Of a DNA stretch of 64,000 nt, positions 26,646 to 35,480 are shown one piece after another. Source of the DNA: Megasphaera elsdenii (lineage in GTDB: Bacteria; Bacillota; Negativicutes; Veillonellales; Megasphaeraceae); assembly GCF_020539865.1 (NCBI RefSeq), contig NZ_JAJBQV010000006.1:38565-102564 (forward strand). Direction: 5' to 3'. The notes under the pieces were generated by a model. That model was not told the origin of the DNA and did not search any database. It saw only the letters and a program-made list of their open reading frames with translations. Numbering within the stretch: the stretch's first letter is position 1; every line of letters begins with the position of its first letter. The position numbers and the translations under genes are program-made.

Positions 26646-27935
26646 ATGAAAAATGTTTCCATTGCCTTGTTAGGCTGCGGTACGGTCGGGAAAGGGGTTA
26701 TCGACTTACTGGCCATGAACGGTCCGCTCATTGAAGAACAGCTCGATACGAAAATCAACATCAAGCGGGTCCTCATCCGCAATTTGAATAAATACGAAAA
26801 GATGGAAGACTTACCGGATTCCATCCAGCTCACGACGGATTTCAACGACATCATCAACGATGATGAAATCGACATCGTCGTCGAAGTCATGGGCAGCGCC
26901 GATTTTGCTAAAGAATGCATTGAACAGTGTTTCCTGCGCGGTAAGAGCGTCATCAGCGCCAATAAAGACCTCATCGCCGACTACGGCATTCCGTTGCTGA
27001 AGCTGTCGCAGCAGCACAACGTGGACTTTCAGTTTGAAGCCAGTGTCGCCGGCGGTATCCCTATCGTCCGTCCTATGTATTCGTCGCTCAACAGCAACCG
27101 CATCGAAGAAATCATCGGCATCATGAACGGCACGACGAACTTCATCTTGTCCAATATGACCGCTCATGGTTTGTCGTATGAAGACGTACTCAAAGAAGCT
27201 CAGGAAAAAGGCTATGCTGAAGCGGATCCGACGAACGACGTCAGTGGTTACGACGCAGCCCGCAAAATCGCCATCTTGGCAACACTGGGTTTCCATTCGG
27301 CTGTGACCTTCAACGATGTCCATGTCGAAGGCATTGAAAACATTACTAAAGAAGATATTGAACACGCTACGGAAATGGGCTATGTCATCAAGCTTCTGGC
27401 CATTGCCCGTCAGGATGAAGACGGCATTTCCCTCAACGTCCATCCGTCCTTCATCCGCAAAGGTCATCCGCTGGCCAATGTCGACGGCGCTTACAATGCC
27501 GTCTGCGTCCGCGGTAACTGCGTCGGCGACGTCATGTTCTATGGTCAAGGCGCCGGTTCCCTGCCGACAGCCAGTGCCGTCGTCAGCGACGTCATGAACG
27601 TCATCCTCCACCGCAACCTGAAGATGACGGGCAAACGGGATTACGTATGGCATGAAGCCAAGCTCAAACCGCAGGCCGATATTTCCTCGCCGTACTACAT
27701 CCGCATGATTGTCAACAATGCGCCAGGCGTCTTGGCAGCTGTTTCCAAGGTCTTGGCAGAAAATAATATCAGTATCCGCTCCCTCATCCAGAAGGATGAA
27801 ACGACAGAAATCGCTGAAATCGTCATCCTCATCGATAAATCGCCAGCCGGCCTGGTCCAGGCTTCGCTCCAGAAAATCGAAGACTTGTCGTGCGTTCGTA
27901 AGATTGCGAATGCCATTCGTGTAATCGAGGTGTAA
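26646..27935 (+). CDS. hom: homoserine dehydrogenase
   Basis: 429 residues. Reduces aspartate semialdehyde to homoserine. The N-terminal NAD(P) motif is LLGCGTVGKGVI. The catalytic domain shows SVAGGIPIVRPMY, GIMNGTTNFILSNM and KGYAEADPTNDVSGYDAARK. A C-terminal ACT domain (about 350-429, YYIRMIVNNAPGVLAAVSKV) is expected to mediate threonine feedback. It is followed three bases later by thrB. Confidence 0.96.
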   Translation: MKNVSIALLGCGTVGKGVIDLLAMNGPLIEEQLDTKINIKRVLIRNLNKYEKMEDLPDSIQLTTDFNDIINDDEIDIVVEVMGSADFAKECIEQCFLRGKSVISANKDLIADYGIPLLKLSQQHNVDFQFEASVAGGIPIVRPMYSSLNSNRIEEIIGIMNGTTNFILSNMTAHGLSYEDVLKEAQEKGYAEADPTNDVSGYDAARKIAILATLGFHSAVTFNDVHVEGIENITKEDIEHATEMGYVIKLLAIARQDEDGISLNVHPSFIRKGHPLANVDGAYNAVCVRGNCVGDVMFYGQGAGSLPTASAVVSDVMNVILHRNLKMTGKRDYVWHEAKLKPQADISSPYYIRMIVNNAPGVLAAVSKVLAENNISIRSLIQKDETTEIAEIVILIDKSPAGLVQASLQKIEDLSCVRKIANAIRVIEV

Positions 27936-27938
27936 GAA

Positions 27939-28856
27939 ATGACAAAAACGTTGCATGCACAGATCCCGGCCACGTCGGCTAACGTCGGCTCCGGCTTTGA
28001 TGCCGTCGGGATTGCGCTGACTTTGTATAATGACATTTATTTTACGGAAGAACCGGATAAAGATACGATTACTGTCGAAATAGAAGGCTTGGGAGCCAAC
28101 TCCTTACCCCGTGATTTTGATGAAAACATGGTCGGTCAGGCTATGAAGGCCGTCGCCATCAAGAACCGCCAGTCCCTTCCCAAGGGCGGTACGCTGCGGC
28201 TGGTCAATGCCATCCCGCCAGCCCGCGGTCTGGGCAGCAGTTCGGCAGCTCTCGTCGGCGGCATCCTCATCGGCAATGCTCTGACAGGCAATAAAATGAC
28301 CCGCGAAGATATGCTGACCATGGCTACCGTCCTCGAAGGCCATCCCGATAACGTGGCTCCTGCCATTTACGGCGGCTTGTCCGTTTCTATCATGGTCGAT
28401 GGCAAGACCTTGACCAATTCCATTCCCATCGACAATGACCTGTCTTTTATCGCAGTCAGTCCGGAAGTCGAAGTTTCGACGGAAGAAGCCCGCAAGGCCC
28501 TGCCCAAGACCATCGACTATCAGAGCGCTGTCTTCAACGTCAGCCGCGTCAGCTTCCTCGTATCTTCTCTGTTTACGAAACAGTATGACCGCATTGCCTA
28601 CGGCTTGCAGGATAAATTGCACGTGCCTTACCGCATCCGCCTCATCCCCAGCGGCGATCAGGTCCTTCAGAAGGCTATCGAAGCCGGTGCCTTGGGAGCT
28701 ACTATCAGCGGATCCGGCTCGACGCTTATCGCCTTTGCCACGGATAAGGAAGTACAGATCATGGATGCCATGATTAACTGCTTCAATGACCACGGCATTG
28801 CCGCTACCGGCCATATCCTGAAATGCAGCAATGAAGGAGCTAAGCTCGCCGAATGA
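27939..28856 (+). CDS. thrB: homoserine kinase
   Basis: 305 residues, GHMP kinase. Phosphorylates homoserine for threonine synthesis. N-terminal PATSANVGSGFDAVGIAL, the ATP-binding PPARGLGSSSAALVGGI near residue 90, and the C-terminal GATISGSGSTLIAF. No threonine synthase gene is in the window. The 3' end overlaps nudC by four bases. Confidence 0.96.
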   Translation: MTKTLHAQIPATSANVGSGFDAVGIALTLYNDIYFTEEPDKDTITVEIEGLGANSLPRDFDENMVGQAMKAVAIKNRQSLPKGGTLRLVNAIPPARGLGSSSAALVGGILIGNALTGNKMTREDMLTMATVLEGHPDNVAPAIYGGLSVSIMVDGKTLTNSIPIDNDLSFIAVSPEVEVSTEEARKALPKTIDYQSAVFNVSRVSFLVSSLFTKQYDRIAYGLQDKLHVPYRIRLIPSGDQVLQKAIEAGALGATISGSGSTLIAFATDKEVQIMDAMINCFNDHGIAATGHILKCSNEGAKLAE

Positions 28857-29680
28857 TACAAGATATTGGAAATCATACGTACCATGTCGAATACCACCCT
28901 GTGCCTTTGGCACAGGATGGTATTCTGCTGTCTTATCAGGGTCGCAAGGTCTTGGTTCGGATTACCGGGGAAAAAGAGTTTACATACCCTGTCTACAGCG
29001 ATTATGCTGATGTTGATAGGGGACAGTTCCGCTGGCTCTTTGCCGAAGACAAGGCTCAGTTTTACTTGGCCAAGGAGGCCTTACCGGAACGGGACGGCTT
29101 TGCTTACGTATCCATCAACTTCATGCGCGCTGCCCGGCCGCGTTACTTGGCCTTTGCCGGCATTGCCGGCCTGTCCCTGCACAACTGGTACAGTAATCAC
29201 ATCTTTTGCGGTCACTGCGGCCGCCCGATGGTACACAGTGAAAGTGAACGCATGGTACACTGTGACCATTGCCATACCATGATTTACCCCCGCATCTGTC
29301 CGGCTGTCATCGTCGCTGTCCGTCACGGCCATAAGCTCTTAGTATCGAAGTATGCCGGCCGTGAATATAAGAACATTGCCTTATTGGCCGGTTTTGCCGA
29401 AGTCGGCGAAACGATTGAAGAGACAGTCCATCGGGAAGTCATGGAAGAAGTGGGCATTAAGGTTAAGAATCTGCAGTTCTACAAGAGCCAGCCCTGGTGC
29501 TTTACGGATACGCTCCTCTTTGGCTTCTTCTGCGACCTCGACGGTGACGACACGCTGAAAGTCGACCACGACGAACTAGCTACGGCCAGCTGGATCGATC
29601 GCCAGGACATTCCGGACGATATGGAAAAAGCCAGTTTGACCATGGAAATGATGACCTTGTTCAAACAAGGTGTCTATTGA
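28853..29680 (+). CDS. nudC: NADH pyrophosphatase / RNA decapping Nudix hydrolase NudC
   Basis: 275 residues. Hydrolyses NAD(H) and removes NAD caps from RNA. The zinc ribbon CGHCGRPM...CDHCH lies mid-protein, and the Nudix box GFAEVGETIEETVHREVMEE is followed by VGI near residue 180. The SQPWCFTDTLLFGF block is the SQPWPFPxS-type NudC signature. The ATG overlaps the thrB stop, so it is translationally linked to threonine synthesis. The functional reason for that link is not clear. Confidence 0.92.
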   Translation: MIQDIGNHTYHVEYHPVPLAQDGILLSYQGRKVLVRITGEKEFTYPVYSDYADVDRGQFRWLFAEDKAQFYLAKEALPERDGFAYVSINFMRAARPRYLAFAGIAGLSLHNWYSNHIFCGHCGRPMVHSESERMVHCDHCHTMIYPRICPAVIVAVRHGHKLLVSKYAGREYKNIALLAGFAEVGETIEETVHREVMEEVGIKVKNLQFYKSQPWCFTDTLLFGFFCDLDGDDTLKVDHDELATASWIDRQDIPDDMEKASLTMEMMTLFKQGVY

Positions 29681-29697
29681 TTTTACGCGGAAGTGCC

Positions 29698-29726
29698 TTG
29701 ACAGTCCTAGGTAAACTTGCTACAAT
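29698..29726 (+). promoter_or_regulatory. promoter of the valS T-box leader
   Basis: Perfect TTGACA, a 17-base spacer and TACAAT. Expected transcript start is about 29733. Confidence 0.8.
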
Positions 29727-29732
29727 ATTTAT

Positions 29733-29981
29733 CACATAAAAGCGATGAACGGAAGAAGCCTTATTTCTTTTTGTCAGCGAGGTGCCAGATTCGGTGCGAG
29801 GGCATCCAAGGAGGGTAGGGCGCGTCACCCGGGAGCTGGCAGGAGGAAAGGCCTGTCCGTGCAGCAGACGTTACCTGTGCCATGAAGCGGTCGCGTAAGC
29901 GGCAAATTAGGTGGTACCGCGGAAGACTCAGCATTCTTTCGTCCTAAGGAATACCCTTAGGCGAGGGAATGCTCTTTTTTT
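29733..29981 (+). promoter_or_regulatory. T-box leader controlling valS
   Basis: tRNA-sensing leader. The T-box core AGGTGGTACCGCG is at 29909-29921; its GGTGG bulge pairs with the NCCA end of uncharged tRNA. A terminator with a strong stem (29931-29949 paired with ~29955-29972) and a T run follows. A GUC triplet at 29824-29826 sits where the specifier codon would be and fits valine; this placement is read by eye. Stem I elements (GCGATGAACGGAAGAAG and the AGCGAGGTGCC region) lie upstream. Confidence 0.9.
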
Positions 29982-29999
29982 GTTTTGGAGGGAATACAG

Positions 30000-32663
30000 A
30001 TGAAATGGAATAAGGAACAGTTAGGCGCTTATGCACCGAACGACATTGAAATGTCCTGGTATGACTTTTGGGAAAAGAATGGCTACTTCCATCAGGATCC
30101 GGATGCGAGCAAAGAACCGTTTAGTATCGTCATGCCGCCACCGAACGTCACGGGTCAGCTTCACATGGGTCATGCCCTGGACAATACCCTGCAGGATATC
30201 CTCGTCCGCTTCAAACGCATGGAAGGCTATAATGTTGCCTGGATTCCCGGCACAGACCACGCCGGCATCGCGACGCAGGTCAAAGTCGAACAGCAGCTGG
30301 CCAAAGAAGAAGGCAAGTCCCGCTACGATATCGGCCGCGAAGAATTCTTGAAGCGCGTCTGGGCCTGGAAAGAACAGTACGGCAACCGCATCGAAAAACA
30401 GGTCCGCCGCCTCGGCTCTTCCTGCGACTGGAGCCGCAAGCGCTTCACCATGGATGATACCTGTGCTCGCGCCGTCCGCGAAGTCTTCGTCACGCTTTAT
30501 GAAAAAGGCCTCATCTATCAGGGCCAGCGCATTACCAACTGGTGCCCGCACTGCCATACGGCCCTGTCGGACATCGAAGTTGACCATTCCGACGTGCAAG
30601 GCCATCTGTGGTACATCAAATACCCTGTTGTCGGTGAAGACGACTATATCATGATTGCCACGACTCGTCCGGAAACAATCATGGGCGATACGGCTGTTGC
30701 CGTCAACCCGGCTGATGATCGCATGAAGAAGTATATCGGCAAGAAAGTCGTCGTTCCCCTCGTTGACCGCGAAGTCGAAGTCATTGCCGATGATTACGTC
30801 GATATTGGCTTCGGTACTGGCGCCGTAAAGATTACACCAGCTCACGACCCGAACGACTTTGAAATGGGCCAGCGCCACAACCTGGAATCCATCATGATTA
30901 TGAACCTCGACGGCACGATGAATGAAAAAGCCGGTGCGAAATACAACGGCATGACCCGGGTAGATTGCCGGAAAGCCGTCGTCGCCGACTTGAAAGAATT
31001 GGGCCTCTTAGACCACATTGAAGAACTGACCCATGCCGTCGGCCATTGCTCGCGCTGCAAGACGACTGTTGAACCGTTTGTCACCAAGCAGTGGTTCGTC
31101 AAGATGAAACCGCTGACCGAAGCCGCCCTTAAGGCCGTTGAAGATGGCAAGACGAAGTTCATCCCCGACCGTTTTGTCAAGATTTATAATCACTGGCTGG
31201 AAGACGTCCACGACTGGTGCATCAGCCGCCAGCTCTGGTGGGGCCATCAGATCCCTGTCTGGTACTGCGATGACTGCGGCAAGTCCTCGGTTAGCCGGGA
31301 AGATATTACGGAATGTCAGCACTGCCACAGCAAAAATATCCACCGCGACCCAGACGTCCTCGATACATGGTTCAGCTCGGCCCTCTGGCCTTTCTCGACG
31401 ATGGGCTGGCCTGATAAGATGCCGGATCTCCAGCAGTTCTTCCCGACCAGCGTCCTGGTCACGGGCTATGACATCATCTTCTTCTGGGTTGCCCGCATGA
31501 TGTTCATGACCTGTGAATTCATGAAAAATATTCCCTTCAAGAACGTTTTCATCCACGGTCTGGTCCGCGATAGCCAGGGCCGCAAGATGAGTAAATCTTT
31601 AGGCAATGGCATCGATCCCCTGGGCGTCTGCGAACAGTACGGTGCCGACGCATTGCGTTTCACCTTGGTTACAGGCAACACGCCGGGCAATGACATGCGC
31701 TTTTATATGGAACGCGTCGAAGCGAACCGCAACTTTGCCAATAAAATCTGGAACGCTTCTAAATTCGTTATCATGAATCTCGGCGATTTCGACGAAACCT
31801 TTGTCCCTGAAGATAAAGATCTGACCTTGGCTGACCGCTGGATCCTCACGTCCTTCAATGAAACTGTTGCCAAAGTCACGGAAGACCTCGATAAATTTGA
31901 ACTCGGCGACGCTGCCGATGCCGTTTACAACTTCATCTGGAACTCCTACTGCGACTGGTACATCGAACTGGCTAAGAAACGCCTTTACCAGGCCGAAAGC
32001 GAACGAGACAAGCATACGGTCCAGTACGTCCTGGTCTATGTCCTGACGCATACCTTGGAAATGCTCCATCCTTTCATGCCTTTCGTTACGGAACATCTCT
32101 GGCAGCACCTGCCTCATGAAGGCGAAAGCATCATCGTCGCTCCTTGGCCGAAGACGCAGGATAAATGGAACTTCCCGGCCGATGCCGCTACCATGAATAC
32201 CATGATGGAAGCTATCAAGGGCATCCGTAACCTCCGTGCCGAATCGAACGTCCCCATGGGCAAAAAGGCTCCGGTCATCCTGGCCCCGGCTACGGAAGAC
32301 ATGGCTCAGACTTTGAAGACCTACGAAGATTACTTTCATACCCTGGCCTTTGCCGATAAAGTAACCCTCTTAGGTGCTGGCGATGCCAAACCGGAAAATG
32401 CCGTCGTCGCCGTCGTTCCGGGCATTGAAGTCTACTTACAGCTCAAAGACCTCATCGACGTCGAAAAGGAAACAGCCCGCGTCCAGAAGGAACAGGAAAA
32501 ACTCCAGAAGGAAATCGCACGTCTCGACAAGAAGTTGTCCAACCAAGGCTTCCTTTCGAAAGCCCCAGCCGCTGTCGTCGAAAAAGAAAAGGGCAAACTT
32601 GCCGACTACCAGGAAAAGATGGCTGCCTTGACTAAGCGTATGGAAGACCTGGCTAAACTCTAA
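30000..32663 (+). CDS. valS: valyl-tRNA synthetase
   Basis: 887 residues from ATG 30000, preceded by GGAGGG; an upstream in-frame TTG at 29985 is not needed. Class I synthetase charging tRNA-Val. The HIGH-type motif is PPPNVTGQLHMGHAL near residue 45 and the KMSKS motif is GRKMSKSLGNGIDP near residue 530. The editing domain lies between them, with two small zinc-ribbon-like Cys/His clusters (NWCPHCH; CSRCKTTVEP; WYCDDCG). The C-terminal coiled coil of ValRS is the charged segment over the last ~65 residues. Regulated by the T-box in front of it. Confidence 0.97.
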   Translation: MKWNKEQLGAYAPNDIEMSWYDFWEKNGYFHQDPDASKEPFSIVMPPPNVTGQLHMGHALDNTLQDILVRFKRMEGYNVAWIPGTDHAGIATQVKVEQQLAKEEGKSRYDIGREEFLKRVWAWKEQYGNRIEKQVRRLGSSCDWSRKRFTMDDTCARAVREVFVTLYEKGLIYQGQRITNWCPHCHTALSDIEVDHSDVQGHLWYIKYPVVGEDDYIMIATTRPETIMGDTAVAVNPADDRMKKYIGKKVVVPLVDREVEVIADDYVDIGFGTGAVKITPAHDPNDFEMGQRHNLESIMIMNLDGTMNEKAGAKYNGMTRVDCRKAVVADLKELGLLDHIEELTHAVGHCSRCKTTVEPFVTKQWFVKMKPLTEAALKAVEDGKTKFIPDRFVKIYNHWLEDVHDWCISRQLWWGHQIPVWYCDDCGKSSVSREDITECQHCHSKNIHRDPDVLDTWFSSALWPFSTMGWPDKMPDLQQFFPTSVLVTGYDIIFFWVARMMFMTCEFMKNIPFKNVFIHGLVRDSQGRKMSKSLGNGIDPLGVCEQYGADALRFTLVTGNTPGNDMRFYMERVEANRNFANKIWNASKFVIMNLGDFDETFVPEDKDLTLADRWILTSFNETVAKVTEDLDKFELGDAADAVYNFIWNSYCDWYIELAKKRLYQAESERDKHTVQYVLVYVLTHTLEMLHPFMPFVTEHLWQHLPHEGESIIVAPWPKTQDKWNFPADAATMNTMMEAIKGIRNLRAESNVPMGKKAPVILAPATEDMAQTLKTYEDYFHTLAFADKVTLLGAGDAKPENAVVAVVPGIEVYLQLKDLIDVEKETARVQKEQEKLQKEIARLDKKLSNQGFLSKAPAAVVEKEKGKLADYQEKMAALTKRMEDLAKL

Positions 32664-32672
32664 GGGGCAATC

Positions 32673-33980
32673 ATGACCTACGAACAAGCAATCGACTATC
32701 TGGAATCAGCCAATGTCTTTGGCATCCAGCTGGGACTCGGCCGTATCCAAGCCTTACTGGAACGGCTGGGCAACCCTCAAAACAATTATAAGACCATCCA
32801 CGTCACCGGGACCAACGGTAAAGGCTCGGTGACGGCCATGATCGCATCGGTCCTGACCGAAGGGGGATTCCGGACGGGACGCTACACGTCGCCTCATCTG
32901 GAAGACTATACGGAACGGATTCATATCGACAATCATGACATTTCTCACGACGACTTCGCCAAAGCCGTATCCGTCGTCAAAGACGCCGTGACGGCCATGG
33001 TCGCTGCCGGTGGGGAAGGGCCGACGGAATTTGAAATGATTACGGCTGCCGCTTTTTGGTACTTCGATTATATCGGCGTCGATTATGCCGTCATCGAAGT
33101 GGGCCTGGGCGGCCTCCTCGATTCGACGAACGTCATCGTTCCTGTCGTCTCGGTTATCACTAACGTCGCTATGGACCACATGAAATACTGTGGCAATACG
33201 ATTGAAGCTATTGCTGAGCAGAAAGCGGGCATCATCAAGGAAGGAGTGCCTGTCGTCACGACGGCTGATGGCGTGGCCCTGCAGGTCATCGCCCGTAAGG
33301 CTTATGAAAAGCACAGCTGTCTCTATGCCTTGGACCACAGTTTCGACGTCGTCGGCAATACCGGGCCGGAAAATCCGGAAGCCGGCCAGATGGTGACAGT
33401 TCGTGAAAAATACGGCTTTGCCATTACGACGGTCTTACCACTCTTGGGCAAACATCAGCGGACGAATTGCGCCGCTGCCATCATGACCTTGCTCATCTTA
33501 GCTCGCCATGAAAAGAAATTGACTCGGACAGTCCTGGAAAACGGCATCCGCCACGTCCAGTGGCCGGGCCGCTTCCAGGTCTTCAAGGCCGGTGATATTG
33601 ACGTCGTCCTCGACGGTGCCCACAACCCGGCGGGAATCGACACTTTCTGCAAGACCTATGAAGACGTCTTCGCCTCGCGGAAGCGGGTCTTCCTTTTCTC
33701 CGTCCTGGCGGATAAAGATTACAGCCAGATGGTACGGGAACTCTTCCACGATGATGATTACGTCATTTGCGCGCCGGCGCCGACACCGCGCTCGGCCGAC
33801 CCGAAGGCCATGGCGGCTATGCTGCCGTGTAAAGCCGACTGGTCCGGAACCATCGCCGAAGGCCTGGATAAGGCCCTGGCTGCGGTCCAACCGGACCAGG
33901 TCCTCTGCATCGTCGGTTCCCTGTACATTCAGGGAGAAGTCCGGAAATACTTCCGTAATAGATATCGTATGGAATTATGA
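32673..33980 (+). CDS. folC: bifunctional folylpolyglutamate/dihydrofolate synthase
   Basis: 435 residues. Adds glutamate to dihydropteroate or to folates. N-terminal LGLGRIQALLERLGNPQ, the P-loop VTGTNGKGSVTAMIASVL near residues 42-59, YTSPHLEDYTERI, and the C-terminal domain start LDGAHNPAGIDTF. It follows valS by nine bases, the standard valS-folC order. A terminator follows. Confidence 0.95.
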   Translation: MTYEQAIDYLESANVFGIQLGLGRIQALLERLGNPQNNYKTIHVTGTNGKGSVTAMIASVLTEGGFRTGRYTSPHLEDYTERIHIDNHDISHDDFAKAVSVVKDAVTAMVAAGGEGPTEFEMITAAAFWYFDYIGVDYAVIEVGLGGLLDSTNVIVPVVSVITNVAMDHMKYCGNTIEAIAEQKAGIIKEGVPVVTTADGVALQVIARKAYEKHSCLYALDHSFDVVGNTGPENPEAGQMVTVREKYGFAITTVLPLLGKHQRTNCAAAIMTLLILARHEKKLTRTVLENGIRHVQWPGRFQVFKAGDIDVVLDGAHNPAGIDTFCKTYEDVFASRKRVFLFSVLADKDYSQMVRELFHDDDYVICAPAPTPRSADPKAMAAMLPCKADWSGTIAEGLDKALAAVQPDQVLCIVGSLYIQGEVRKYFRNRYRMEL

Positions 33981-33983
33981 TAT

Positions 33984-34011
33984 TTGACAAACTGCAAATT
34001 TCAAACTCGAA
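33984..34011. repeat. degenerate heptamer array before the folC terminator
   Basis: Four seven-base units in register: TTGACAA, ACTGCAA, ATTTCAA, ACTCGAA. The terminator begins three bases later. The same arrangement recurs at other 3' ends (58740, 58830, 63697). Confidence 0.6.
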
Positions 34012-34013
34012 AC

Positions 34014-34043
34014 AGAGGCTGTCTTAATGCGACAGCCTCTTTT
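34014..34043 (+). terminator. intrinsic terminator of valS-folC
   Basis: Stem AGAGGCTGTC / GACAGCCTCT with the seven-base loop TTAATGC, then T. Confidence 0.8.
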
Positions 34044-34045
34044 CG

Positions 34046-34075
34046 TTGCGCCGTTGCGCCTTGTTATGGTAAAAT
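34046..34075 (+). promoter_or_regulatory. candidate promoter of the O-antigen ligase-like gene
   Basis: TTGCGC, an 18-base spacer and TAAAAT, 39 bases before the start codon. Confidence 0.45.
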
Positions 34076-34114
34076 GATACATATATTTTACACGGAACGT
34101 AAGGAGCGAACGTT

Positions 34115-35392
34115 ATGAAGCGGATAATACGGACTGGCAGTACACCAGCCGAGCGGGCACGGCTGCGCGTCGTCTATGCTATGGCTGGGACTGTTTTTTT
34201 TATGCCTTTGAACTTGTTCATTATGGAAGGCTTTTTCATTATCGCCCTGGGCCTGGGGCTGTACTATTGTAAAAAGTATCCGAAACTACCTCTGCGCCAG
34301 TCGCCGTTATCCCTGCCGGCTGCCGGCTTTGCCTTGGTGGCTTTTCTGTCTCTCGTCGGCTCGCCGCATTTTCTTTTGGGGACGGCTTTCTATGCCTTCA
34401 CGGTTTTGCAGTACCTCGTACTCTACTTTGGCATCCTCCTGTTTGTCCGCCATTCTTGGGAGCGGCGCCTGCTCTTTTCGACACTCCTCCTCAGTGCCTT
34501 CGTTGTCGCCCTGTACGGACTGTACCAGTATGCCCACATGCTGACCCTCCACGAGGCCGAATGGGTCGATAATTCAGCCTTTCCCATGTTACGGCGCCGT
34601 ATGTACTCAACGCTGTACAACCCTAACTTATTGTCAGCTTTCCTATTGATTATCATGAGCGCTTCGGCGTCGATGATGATTTGTACCCGCCACCGCTGGC
34701 ATCATGTTATGTATCTGGCCTTTTTTGCCATCCTGACCCTTTGCCTGGTCCTAACCTATTCCCGTGGGGCATGGCTCAGCGTCTGCGCCTTGATTTTCTT
34801 TTTCGGCCTCTTTTGGGATAAACGGGTGTGGCTCCTCTTTCTGGCAGGCCCGCTGATCCTGGCTTTTTACCACGGCGGCGTCTCTGACCGTCTGATGTCT
34901 ATTTTCAGCCACAGTGAAGCGGATACGTCCGTTTCTATGCGAATGGATATGTGGGAGGCGGCCATTGCCATGTTTGTCGACCATCCCGTTCTGGGCATTG
35001 GCTGGGGGGCTTTCAAGCACGTCTATCCCGTCTATAATGAATTGATCCAGGAAGCAGGCATCGTCATCTTCCATGCTCACAATATGTACCTCAATATCTT
35101 GGCTGAAACGGGCATGGCCGGTTTTTGTTTCGGCTTATGGTTCTTTTTCGGCAATGCCTGGTATGCGATTCGCTATGTGCGCAGCCATACGGCTCATACT
35201 TTCAGCCGGTCCCTGGCCATGAGCCTGGCTGCTGCCGTCTTATCTTTGGGCATCAGCGGCATGAGCGACTATGATTTATTTAGTACCCAGATTTCACTTA
35301 CTTTTTGGCTGATGAGTGCCCTTTTCGCCAACATGTATGGCGAAGAATGTGAAAAAAACGATAAAAATAGTTTGCGAAATAATTCACAATGA
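34115..35392 (+). CDS. O-antigen ligase/polymerase-like membrane protein
   Basis: 425 residues with about ten to twelve hydrophobic helices. The Wzy_C/WaaL signature lies in the second half: YSRGAWLSV at the end of a helix, then a large outside loop with MDMWEAAIAMFVDHPVLGIG, GAFKHVYPVYN and FHAHNMYLNILAETGMAGF. The WGIG-like and H(A/S)HN motifs are typical of O-antigen ligases. It presumably joins or polymerises a surface glycan on the outer leaflet. It stands alone, with no glycosyltransferases nearby. The last codons overlap the Rex operator of the next gene. Confidence 0.82.
   Translation: MKRIIRTGSTPAERARLRVVYAMAGTVFFMPLNLFIMEGFFIIALGLGLYYCKKYPKLPLRQSPLSLPAAGFALVAFLSLVGSPHFLLGTAFYAFTVLQYLVLYFGILLFVRHSWERRLLFSTLLLSAFVVALYGLYQYAHMLTLHEAEWVDNSAFPMLRRRMYSTLYNPNLLSAFLLIIMSASASMMICTRHRWHHVMYLAFFAILTLCLVLTYSRGAWLSVCALIFFFGLFWDKRVWLLFLAGPLILAFYHGGVSDRLMSIFSHSEADTSVSMRMDMWEAAIAMFVDHPVLGIGWGAFKHVYPVYNELIQEAGIVIFHAHNMYLNILAETGMAGFCFGLWFFFGNAWYAIRYVRSHTAHTFSRSLAMSLAAAVLSLGISGMSDYDLFSTQISLTFWLMSALFANMYGEECEKNDKNSLRNNSQ
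35372..35389. promoter_or_regulatory. Rex operator
   Basis: TTGCGAAATAATTCACAA matches the Rex consensus TTGTGAA-N4-TTCACAA at all but one fixed position. It covers the -35 and spacer of the rex promoter and lies inside the last codons of the upstream gene. It predicts autoregulation by NADH/NAD. Confidence 0.75.
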
Positions 35393-35400
35393 TATATAAT
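35372..35400 (+). promoter_or_regulatory. rex promoter
   Basis: TTGCGA, a 17-base spacer and TATAAT (35395-35400). Confidence 0.65.
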
Positions 35401-35405
35401 AAGTC

Positions 35406-35421
35406 TGTGACTATTATCACT
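35406..35421. promoter_or_regulatory. CRP/FNR-type palindrome downstream of the rex -10
   Basis: TGTGA-CTATTA-TCACT. The same half-sites and spacing occur at 38873-38888 before the DAHP synthase gene. At this position a bound protein would repress. Confidence 0.4.
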
Positions 35422-35480
35422 AGATAAGATGACTTATGGCTATAGGGAATAGCTTGGGACATAGTTGGAGGGTATTATCC

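Noticed and set aside
26811..27956. 381-codon minus-strand frame opposite hom
   Set aside because: Shadow ORF; the hom signatures on the + strand are unambiguous.
35436..35480. Longer Rex starting at ATG 35436
   Set aside because: No Shine-Dalgarno, and the extra 15 residues are not part of the Rex winged helix; ATG 35481 has GGAGGG at good distance.
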